Below are positions 35,594-42,404 of a DNA stretch of 64,000 nt, one piece after another; position 1 is the stretch's first letter, and every line of letters begins with the position of its first letter. Under the pieces are notes generated by a model. The model ran no database searches, was not told where the DNA came from, and worked only from the letters and a program-made list of their open reading frames with translations. Both the position numbers and the translations under genes were made by a program. Origin of the DNA: Priestia megaterium NBRC 15308 = ATCC 14581. Lineage in GTDB: Bacteria > Bacillota > Bacilli > Bacillales > Bacillaceae_H. The DNA lies in NCBI RefSeq assembly GCF_000832985.1, contig NZ_CP009920.1:4706501-4770500 (forward strand). The letters are read 5' to 3'.

Positions 35594-36772
35594 ATGGCTA
35601 GTGAAATTATCGTGAGCCCTGGCCCTGGAAACCCAATTCAAGATGCTATTAACGCAGCAAGTGATTATGATACTATCCGTGTATTACCAGGTATGTATAC
35701 AGGACCTATTGTTATTGATAAAATGATTCAATTACTAGGAACTCAAGCCGGTATTGATGCTAGAACAAGATCTGGTACACCTAGCATAGAATCGATCATA
35801 ACTGGTACAAGTGGCGTTGGCCTTGTTCAATTGACAGCAAACAATGTAGTAGTTGATGGATTTACCATTCAGGGTAACACTGCTGGAGCTGGAGCATTCT
35901 CTCCTGCAACCTTTTCTGGTTATTGGTTTTTTAATAATATTGTACAAAATAATGTTATTGGTTACTATGCAAATTCCAATGGAGTAACTGAAACACAAAT
36001 TAGACAAAATCTTTTTAATAATAACAATCAACCTGGCGCTGCAACTGGAAATGGAATCTATTCTGATCAGGGAATTCAAAATATTTTGATTGATAGTAAC
36101 CGTTTTACCGGGCCACATGCCAATGCATCTATCAATATGATTGGTCCGACGGCCACCGATATTGTTATTACAAGAAATGAAGTTCTCACAGATAACTCCA
36201 TAGCTTTATTCGATACCACCAATGTTGAAATAGCTTGTAATACTGTAACAAACACGTAAGGGAGCTCTATTTTCTTTGGAGGCGGAACTGACCGAACTGA
36301 AATTTACAACCATATCCTACAAAACAGTATTTCTAATGGAATCAGTGTTCAGGACATTGGATTTGGTTCTAATAGCAATATCCGTGCAAAGAATAACAAT
36401 ATACAAGGCAATAATATTGCAGGACTTAATATCGGGACAGGAGCATATGTTGTATCGCCAAGAGATTTAGATGCTACCAACAACTGGTGGGGTTCTCCAG
36501 ACGGGCCTTCCGGAGACGGACCAGGTTCCGGTGATGCTATTCTATTAAACGGAAACCCACCGACCATAATTGAATTTACTCCCTTTTTATTAGCTCCACC
36601 TATCCCATGTTCATCCGATATTACATGTCAACAAGCACTTGCTGCTGCTCAACAACAAATTGCTACTTTACAACAGGCACTTTTTATTTGTCAACATGAA
36701 TTTGAATTATGTAGAGAAAAAATAGATTGTTGTTGCGATTGCTGTTGCAAATGTGATTATGATTGTGATTAA
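35594..36772 (+). pseudogene. Right-handed beta-helix surface protein interrupted by one stop codon
   Basis: From the ATG at 35594 (after GTGAGGTGATT) the frame encodes MASEIIVSPGPGNPIQDAIN and NosD-like coils (NNVVVDGFTIQGN, FNNNNQPGAATGNGIYSDQG). It meets a TAA at 36257-36259 and then continues in the same frame for 170 more codons without a shift. That part reads GSSIFFGGGTDRTEIYNHIL, then LDATNNWWGSPDGPSGDGP, and a Cys-rich tail with CCCDCCCKCDYDCD before the true stop. A full product of about 392 residues is implied. The Cys-rich end suggests a cross-linked spore-surface protein. It is a nonsense mutant, unless the stop is read through. Confidence 0.8.
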
Positions 36773-36805
36773 TTTTAAAAAATAAAGCTTATATAAATAA
36801 ATCTT

Positions 36806-36957
36806 TTGAGCAAACTACTCAAGACGCCAGAAGGCATCAAAGTATGTATAGCACATATTGATAACCAGAAAAATCACTGACGGAAACAGTGGTTTTTCGC
36901 TTTTTTAGGCTGTATACGGTATTCATTTTTACTTAATATAATGGATTTTATCGGAAA
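36806..36957 (+). repeat. Dispersed hairpin element (copy B)
   Basis: TTGAGCAAACTACTCAAGACG, second hairpin GACGCC-AGAA-GGCATC, terminator AAAAATCACTG/CAGTGGTTTTT, then AGGCTGTATACGGTATTC and a diverged TTAATATAATGG. It is convergent to the DUF3231 gene at 37017. Confidence 0.8.
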
Positions 36958-37016
36958 TAAAAAGGTATCCCTATTTGCTAAGAGACACCTTACTGTATTT
37001 TATAGAAAGCTAATCA

Positions 37017-37529
37017 TTAACAATCAGTTTTTTTAGACTTATGAAGAGGAGGTGGAATTAACCAACCTTTTTCTTTATTAAGTCTTAAGAACTTTCCACC
37101 AAGAGCTACTTTTTGCATATGAATTTGTGCAAACATGGCTGCAATATCTTCACGAATAGATTGTCCAATCAATTGACTACACGTAACTAGACCAGCAGCT
37201 ATATTCATTGAAATTGCTGCAGCTACTTCTGGGTCTTGAACACGTGCACCCACTGGGATATCATCTAAACAAGCTTCAGGTCGTTCAGGTGGGGTTGGCG
37301 GTAAGCCTACTCCATTTTCTTTTAACAATGTTTCAATGCTTTTTATTTCTTGCTGGCACTGTTCGATTGTCTCTTGTACCAATTTATGTAGATCCTTGTC
37401 ACCTACATGATTTAGAAATGTTTGATAGCCAGACACTAACCCTTTTGAGGTAGAAACATACGACCACGTTCCAAATACCTCCCCATAATGCATCGGTTCA
37501 TCTGTAGGATTTCCACTTAAAATACCCAT
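37017..37529 (-). CDS. DUF3231 family protein (single-domain form)
   Basis: A 170-residue helical protein starting MGILSGNPTDEPMHYGEVFG and ending KGWLIPPPLHKSKKTDC. This is the one-domain form of DUF3231, equal to one half of the proteins at 9.9 and 25.9 kb. AAGGAGGATAACA precedes the chosen ATG; the frame extends eight residues further without support. The Pro-rich segment GLPPTPPERPEACLDDIP lies at the middle. Function is unknown; the nearby likely spore-surface genes hint at a sporulation setting. Confidence 0.8.
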   Translation of the reverse strand: MGILSGNPTDEPMHYGEVFGTWSYVSTSKGLVSGYQTFLNHVGDKDLHKLVQETIEQCQQEIKSIETLLKENGVGLPPTPPERPEACLDDIPVGARVQDPEVAAAISMNIAAGLVTCSQLIGQSIREDIAAMFAQIHMQKVALGGKFLRLNKEKGWLIPPPLHKSKKTDC

Positions 37530-37665
37530 TGTTATCCTCCTTACAAAATTCATGATAGTGTGCCACCTTCCTTGCTATGCACATGTTTAACGTCTCCAAA
37601 TTTTGTTTTATTATTCTTCTACTTCTATCGAAAAATTAATTAATCAAAGAATATAATTCCATATT

Positions 37666-37757
37666 TCAAGCAAACTAACCAAGATGTTTAAAAGGGCATC
37701 GTCCACTATATCCTTGTTATTAAACCCAAAAAAACTACCCTATAGGTAGTTTTTTTG
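37666..37757 (+). repeat. Dispersed hairpin element (copy H, no 3' block)
   Basis: CAAGCAAACTAACCAAGATG...CATC and terminator AAAAAAACTACC/GGTAGTTTTTTT. The TGTATA/GTTAAC block is missing. Confidence 0.65.
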
Positions 37758-37830
37758 GAATTGTTGGAGAGATTATAAATTGTGGCTCTCATCACAGCTA
37801 TTTATCTCTACTCATTCAAAAAAATAGATA

Positions 37831-38100
37831 TTAACGAACTTTTTCTTCACGATCATCTCTTCTTTTAAGACCAAAAAGACCAACTAGTCCTAATAATCCA
37901 AGCAATTCCCAAGGTGAATCATTATTATCATCCGTATCAGTTGCTGTAGTGACATTTCGAGTGTTTACGTCATTATTATAATTTAAGTCATCATTATAAT
38001 TTGCTCTATCTACGTTATTATTTTCAGCATTAACAGGTAAGCCGAAAGTCATCATAGCTAAAGCTAACGTACATAATAAAACAGAACATTTCTTTTTCAT
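37831..38100 (-). CDS. Secreted small protein with WGxxGxxG-like C-terminal anchor
   Basis: An 89-residue protein. It starts with a Sec signal peptide (MKKKCSVLLCTLALAMMTFG, cleavage likely after VNA), then an Asn/Asp-rich linker of about 40 residues. The end is PWELLGLLGLVGLFGLKRRD, a Gly/Leu helix with a basic tail matching the WGxxGxxG-CTERM type of sorting or anchoring signal seen in bacilli. The first Gly of the signature is Glu here. The ATG at 38100 follows AGGAGGGAATACA; a longer frame lacks a site. It is probably exported and held at the membrane. Confidence 0.7.
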   Translation of the reverse strand: MKKKCSVLLCTLALAMMTFGLPVNAENNNVDRANYNDDLNYNNDVNTRNVTTATDTDDNNDSPWELLGLLGLVGLFGLKRRDDREEKVR

Positions 38101-38232
38101 TGTATTCCCTCCTTTCTTTATTAAATAAAGTCCCCCCATCACGAAATCCTATTCTGTAATGACATTAAGCTTATAGACTGTATCTAAAAATTTCATGTCA
38201 CAAGAGTACAGTAATGAGTAAAATTTCATATT

Positions 38233-38390
38233 TTAAGCAAACTACTCAAGATGCAATGAGGCATCACTCATGAAACCCAATTACGTAACGGAAAAAACCT
38301 ATCTCTTTTGACTGGAAAGAGATAGGTTTTTCTGTTTTTCTAATGAATTATGTATACAACCTTAGTAAACATATAACATTTTTTCGGAAC
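38233..38390 (+). repeat. Dispersed hairpin element (copy C)
   Basis: AAGCAAACTACTCAAGATGC-AATGAG-GCATC. Terminator AAAAACCTATCTC with GAGATAGGTTTTT, loop TTTTGACTGGAAA. The 3' block is diverged (TGTATACAACCTTAGTAAAC). Confidence 0.8.
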
Positions 38391-38446
38391 TCCTATTAAA
38401 AGTAATTTATACTCAGTTCTTATACAGACGGATAATTAATAGTATT

Positions 38447-38520
38447 TTGAGCAAACTAGCTATATGTAGAATTTCTAAAGGAAATCCACCTCTGACAAAT
38501 CAGGTGGTTTTTTCGTTTTG
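38447..38520 (+). repeat. Dispersed hairpin element (copy I, short)
   Basis: TTTGAGCAAACTAGCTATATG, lost second hairpin, terminator AAATCCACCT/CAGGTGGTTT then TTTCGTTTTG. It is followed within 25 bases by copy J. Confidence 0.6.
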
Positions 38521-38540
38521 ATACATACATTATTGATAAC

Positions 38541-38857
38541 TTGAGCAAACTACTCAAGATGTATAAAATCATCACGACTAACTTCTAATTGCGTCACGAA
38601 AAAAGCTATTGGTCCCTGATGAGCCAGTAGTTTTTTTCTGTTTTCAATAAGAATTACCAAAACGAAAACACCCTGACTATATTTTAAATAGTCAGGGTGC
38701 TTTCCCTCTACTTTTGAAGGTTTAGTCCCAAAAGAAGATTAGCTTTTCCGAGTTCTATAGTATATGAAAATCAGCAGTAGTTAAGAACCAGTATTTATAA
38801 TACAAAATGAATTTGCGTAAACTATCTACGATGCTATAATGCATTAAATAAATACCC
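38541..38857 (+). repeat. Dispersed hairpin element (copy J) within a 315 bp direct duplication
   Basis: TTGAGCAAACTACTCAAGATG-TATAAAAT-CATC, terminator built on AAAAAAGCTATTGG/CCAGTAGTTTTTTT, then a second hairpin ACACCCTGACTAT/ATAGTCAGGGTG. The whole unit recurs almost unchanged at 40895-41213. Confidence 0.85.
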
Positions 38858-38890
38858 TATTTTTTATATTAACGAATGAAATTATTCTTC

Positions 38891-39030
38891 TCGAACAGAC
38901 TAGCCAAGACGCCGTAAGGCATCCTTTTCTTATTTAAGTTCTTAAGAGAAAAAACTCCATAGGCGATCAGGAGTTTTTTTCTGTTTTTAAGCTGTATAAG
39001 ATATACACCCATAGTTAACATAATGTCCTC
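38891..39030 (+). repeat. Dispersed hairpin element (copy E)
   Basis: GAACAGACTAGCCAAGACGCC-GTAA-GGCATC, terminator AGAAAAAACTCC/GGAGTTTTTTTCT, then AAGCTGTATAAGATATACACC and TAGTTAACATAATG, the best-kept 3' block. Confidence 0.8.
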
Positions 39031-39141
39031 TACATTATATACCTAAGAACTTCATCAATGAAAACTTTAAAATAGTAGGACAAACACACAAACACCTTTT
39101 CAATTAATGAATATATTAATAGAGAAAAAATAGAAAGGTGA

Positions 39142-39510
39142 GTGATTACAATAAAAAAGTATTATTGGGACTATAACCCTGAAGATGATAGCTATTATGT
39201 AGATGAATCATATCCCCAATACAGCAATAACAATGCTCATAGAAAGAATAGAGAAAAAGAACATGAGAAGATTTGTTTTAATATTACCATTCACAATAAT
39301 CTAGCAAATCAAGGTGGAAATGCTGGAGTTAATGAAAATGCAGAAACAGGCGGACAAATTAGCGGAAATGCTGGACAAAACGCAAATCAAGGCGGACAAA
39401 TTGCTAAAAAGGGCGGACAAAATGCAAATCAGGAAGGCCAAGTTGCCAGCAAAGGTGGAAAAAACAAACTAAAAGAATTTAATTTAGAAGAAGAAATGGA
39501 AGACGAGTAA
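39142..39510 (+). CDS. Asn/Gln/Gly-rich repeat protein, probable spore surface
   Basis: The first third is acidic and Tyr-rich (YYWDYNPEDDSYYVDESYPQ), the middle is basic (HRKNREKEHEK), and the last half holds repeats of the type GGQ-I-xx-NAGQNANQ. Such low-complexity Asn/Gln/Gly tracts occur in spore coat and exosporium proteins; no family is named. The start is odd. The best ribosome site (GAAAGGTGAGTGATT) is spaced for an ATA at 39151, and the only standard start, GTG at 39142, lies inside that site. A mutated start is possible. Length from the GTG is 122 residues. Confidence 0.55.
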   Translation: MITIKKYYWDYNPEDDSYYVDESYPQYSNNNAHRKNREKEHEKICFNITIHNNLANQGGNAGVNENAETGGQISGNAGQNANQGGQIAKKGGQNANQEGQVASKGGKNKLKEFNLEEEMEDE

Positions 39511-39630
39511 TTCAGTTTATCCAATAAATACCTTTTTTAGAATGTATTTTCTATACAGAGGTATTTAAAAATTTGTACAAGCAACCCCTTTTATTTTCAT
39601 CTAATACAGAGAAGAAAGGAGGTGATTAGC

Positions 39631-39918
39631 ATGAGTGATTTTAGTAAAAGTAATTATACCGGTACTGGTGATGTATCTATCCCTCAGCCTCCTGACATTG
39701 TAACTATCCTTTGGCAGCGCAATCCTTTAGTTATACGAGTTCCACGTACAATTGTAGAAGCAACTATTATTGGAAACGCTAGACCATGTCAACGGTTATT
39801 ACAAACAGGTGACAGTTATAGAATGGCAGTAAGGTGCTTACTTGATAACGGATTTGAACAAGTATTTAGTGAAAGATTAGGTGTATTTGGTGTTTCTGTA
39901 TTTGTTCGTGAATGTTAA
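39631..39918 (+). CDS. Hypothetical protein (95 aa), probable spore-associated
   Basis: A compact, largely beta-type protein starting MSDFSKSNYTGTGDVSIPQP and ending GVSVFVREC. Two or three Cys are present. GAAAGGAGGTGATTAGC gives a textbook start at 39631. It lies 120 bp after the Asn/Gln/Gly-rich gene with a hairpin (39527-39567) in between. No family is recognised; the sporulation link comes only from its neighbours. Confidence 0.6.
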   Translation: MSDFSKSNYTGTGDVSIPQPPDIVTILWQRNPLVIRVPRTIVEATIIGNARPCQRLLQTGDSYRMAVRCLLDNGFEQVFSERLGVFGVSVFVREC

Positions 39919-39968
39919 GGAATCATTTTGAATGGCTATTAACCTAATATATTGACGAATGTCTAAGA

Positions 39969-40110
39969 GTGGGTAAACAAACCCTAAATATCATTCTCCG
40001 CCCTTACGAAAAAAGAAAAACCAATCTTTGAGTCCTAAAGGTTGGTTTTTCTTTTTTAAAACTGCATATGGTATAAATTGTTTAGTTAATACAATGTACC
40101 TTATGGGCTA
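39969..40110 (+). repeat. Dispersed element, diverged copy N
   Basis: A GGGT-AAACAA-ACCC hairpin stands where TTGAG/CTCAA is found in other copies. Terminator AAAAACCAATCTTTG/AAAGGTTGGTTTTT, then CTGCATATGGTATAA and TTTAGTTAATACAATG. Confidence 0.55.
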
Positions 40111-40201
40111 TGGCTATGTATAAAAAAGCTAGCATAAAGCTAACTTTTAAAAATGGGAAATAAGGCTAAATAATAATCAAAATAAAAATGAACTTTAATT
40201 A

Positions 40202-40348
40202 TTAGCAACCACCACCAAAACCGCCGCCAAAACAAGAAGCGCCAATAATGATTAATAAAATGAATAGTACAATGATTAAGGCAAAGCCGCCACCACAGCC
40301 GCCTCCGCCATAGCCGTAACCACAGCCACCGTAACCTCCGAAGCCCAT
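40202..40348 (-). CDS. YjcZ-family small sporulation protein
   Basis: A 48-residue protein: [20 protein letters not shown], then one hydrophobic helix [15 protein letters not shown], then [12 protein letters not shown]. The Gly/Tyr/Cys-rich head, single membrane helix and Gly/Cys tail match the YjcZ/YuzF-like sporulation proteins of bacilli. GGGGGTGG precedes the ATG. Upstream, CATATCTTA (40386-40378, minus strand) fits the SigK -10 pattern CATAnnnTA, although the -35 is poor. It is expected in the late mother cell. Confidence 0.85.
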   Translation of the reverse strand: MGFGGYGGCGYGYGGGGCGGGFALIIVLFILLIIIGASCFGGGFGGGC

Positions 40349-40377
40349 ATTTCCACCCCCTACATACTTAATACTTT

Positions 40378-40386
40378 TAAGATATG
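40378..40386 (-). promoter_or_regulatory. SigK-like -10 box before the YjcZ gene
   Basis: CATATCTTA on the minus strand, 30 bp before the start codon, fits CATAnnnTA. The -35 region has only a weak GCAA. Confidence 0.4.
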
Positions 40387-40556
40387 TATAAAAAGTGAAA
40401 TTGCTCGCCCATACTCTGCACTGGTAAAAATAATAGGATTTTTGTAGATATATATAAACCCTTTAGATTACTTTACATAGAATGAATGAACCATCCCATT
40501 GAATCCCAGTAGATCAGTTACCCTCTCTAACGGATTTGCAGTTGTTAAAAAACAGG

Positions 40557-40640
40557 GAAACTCCCTACCGCCTGGGAGTTTTTCTATTTTTTTAGATGTA
40601 TATCATATATGTTCAGCTAATATAATGGATTTTATTGGAA
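40557..40640 (+). repeat. Dispersed element, terminator and 3' block (copy M)
   Basis: AAACTCCC pairs with GGGAGTTT, followed by TTCTATTTTTTTAGATGTATATCATATATG and a TTCAGCTAATATAATGG tail. Confidence 0.6.
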
Positions 40641-40721
40641 TTCATTATCTGAAAAGGTTTTGAATAGTATTAGAGAAGGCTCTAGGAATGCCACTTCGAT
40701 AAGCCATCTCTCTTTAAAAGA

Positions 40722-40755
40722 AAAAACAATCCGTCTTCGAAGACAGATTGTTTTT
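40722..40755 (+). terminator. Terminator-like hairpin (element remnant O)
   Basis: AAAAACAATCCGTCTTCGAAGACAGATTGTTTTT, then CTTTTTTAAACTCTGTAAATTATG, echoing the 3' block of the dispersed element. Confidence 0.65.
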
Positions 40756-40894
40756 CTTTTTTAAACTCTGTAAATTATGAAGGTGAAAAATAAAGTTAAA
40801 GGGATTCTAGGTGTGAGACGAAAATTACTCGATATACATCATATGCTTTTATTTTCCCTTAAGTAACTTGCCTATTGAGAATAAAATTTTATTT

Positions 40895-41213
40895 CTTAAA
40901 CAAACTACTCAAGATGTATAAAATCATCACGACTAACTTCTAATTGCGTCACGAAAAAAGCTATTGGTCCCTGATGAGCCAGTAGTTTTTTTCTGTTTTC
41001 AATAAGGATTACCAAAACGAAAACACCCTGACTATTTAAAATATAGTCAGGGTGTTTTCCCTCTACTTTTGAAGGTTTAGTCCCAAAAGAAGATTAGCTT
41101 TTCCGAGTTCTATAGTATATGAAGATCAGAAGTAGTTAAAAACCAGTACTTATAATACAAAATGAATGTGCGTAAACTATCTACGATGCTCTAAAATGCA
41201 TTAAATAAATACA
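40895..41213 (+). repeat. Dispersed hairpin element (copy K), duplicate of copy J
   Basis: CAAACTACTCAAGATGTATA onward matches 38541-38857 with few differences over about 315 bp, including the ACACCCTGACTAT hairpin and the downstream CTATCTACGATGC stretch. From 40349 to 41945 no coding gene is seen; the space is filled by such elements. Confidence 0.85.
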
Positions 41214-41408
41214 CCCCGTATAAAGCCAATGAAAGAACCACTTTTTCCACTGGTTTTATATAAAGGTACAGGTTATAAAGAGAACAAACGTACATATTCT
41301 TATAACAAGAAGTAAAATTAACTTCGGAGTTTTATAAATGAACTAAAAGAAAGTCTACTGAGATCCCCAGTAGACTTTCTTTTTTGTTATGTATAGTTAC
41401 TGACTATG

Positions 41409-41557
41409 TTAAGCAAACTACTCATGATGGATTGGATCATCACTTTACAACTACCTTTCAAGAAACAGAAAAAGCTGCTGTTGAGCCCAGCAGCTTTTTC
41501 TGTTTTTTAAGCTGTATACCATATACAAGTATAGTTTACATAATACCTCTTTAGAAC
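41409..41557 (+). repeat. Dispersed hairpin element (copy D)
   Basis: AAGCAAACTACTCATGATGG...CATC and a long terminator stem AAACAGAAAAAGCTGCTG with CAGCAGCTTTTTCTGTTT. Then AAGCTGTATACCATATACA and TAGTTTACATAATACC. Confidence 0.8.
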
Positions 41558-41666
41558 ACACGGCAAAAAAGAACCATCTTGGGAGCTAGATCAGGCCTTG
41601 TTTCTTTTTTACTCAGCTTTTTATATCTCCTTGATTTCTCAACGTTCTTTTCAAGTGCATTAGCAA

Positions 41667-41704
41667 AGTATATGAATAAAAAGTGCACTTTTTATTCATA
41701 TACT
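41667..41704. repeat. Perfect 38 bp palindrome
   Basis: AGTATATGAATAAAAAGTG is followed by its exact reverse complement CACTTTTTATTCATATACT with no loop. It lies in a non-coding stretch with decayed reading frames on both sides. It is not followed by a T run, so it is not an ordinary terminator. Confidence 0.8.
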
Positions 41705-41945
41705 AAACAGCTAAAGTTACTTATATATAAGGAATTGTTACAATTTCATAGGCAACGAACGCATTGAAGACATAAATTTCTATGACAATCAGTTCGGTTA
41801 CTTCAAGTTGCTTCGAATAGAAGGCTTACGTTGTCTTCAACAGGCGCATAAGGCTCTGATAATAATAAAGTGGTTACTATATTTTTTTCTTTCGACCATT
41901 TAATGCCCAGTAAAGAAAATCCGTAGATAAACTCACGGATTTTCT

Positions 41946-42404
41946 TTACAACTCTTTTTCCAAGCAGTTAACTCGATTATGGTGCAGCGGCTTAGTGGCA
42001 TACTGTGTAAAACCAAGGCGCTCCCAAAACAGCTTAGCTCTAGGATTTTGAGACAGAACCCCAAGACGTAGAACGGAAAGCCCCTCTTCTTTTAGTTTCT
42101 CTTCAAACGCTAGATACGCCTGCGTTCCGAAACTGAAATTGTGATAGGCGCTATGAATAATAAAAGCTCCAATCCACGGATGATCATCGTTAGGATTTTG
42201 TTTCATGTAATCAATAACCCCTACGTATGTATCGTCGGCTTTTATAAAATAACTGTCCGTTTTTTCATTCATATATTCTTTAAAAAGCTCTTCTTCACTC
42301 CGCTCTTTCTTGCCGTTTTCCAACGCATTGTATGCTTCGTTTGAATTGATAATCTCTGATACAATATACATCGTGTCAGCTGTAACGGGTTCAAATGAGA
42401 TCAT
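41946..42404 (-). CDS. GNAT-family N-acetyltransferase
   Basis: A 152-residue acetyltransferase with a GNAT fold. The acetyl-CoA motif region is HSAYHNFSFGTQAYLAFEEK, and LGVLSQNPRAKLFWERLGF is the usual C-terminal motif B. The ATG at 42404 follows AGAAGGGAAG. Its first 14 bases overlap the end of yhfT, so it is translationally coupled to that gene. It marks the start of the backbone half of the window. Substrate unknown. Confidence 0.8.
   Translation of the reverse strand: MISFEPVTADTMYIVSEIINSNEAYNALENGKKERSEEELFKEYMNEKTDSYFIKADDTYVGVIDYMKQNPNDDHPWIGAFIIHSAYHNFSFGTQAYLAFEEKLKEEGLSVLRLGVLSQNPRAKLFWERLGFTQYATKPLHHNRVNCLEKEL

Noticed and set aside
36276-36470. A separate 64-residue + strand frame
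   Set aside because: It is out of frame with the clear continuation of the beta-helix gene and has low-complexity content; it is a shadow.
36806-36957. Riboswitch or T-box upstream of a gene
   Set aside because: Most copies have no co-directional gene shortly downstream, and several face convergent genes.
36806-41557. CRISPR array
   Set aside because: The repeats are irregularly spaced, of varying length and content, and there are no spacers or cas genes.
36806-41557. Integron attC cassette array
   Set aside because: Genes between repeats lie in both directions, many gaps have no gene, and no integrase or GTTRRRY core sites are seen. The idea of a recombination site is kept only as a possibility.
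41579-41767. A 62-residue + strand frame
   Set aside because: It spans the perfect palindrome, has no ribosome site, and looks like decayed or non-coding sequence.
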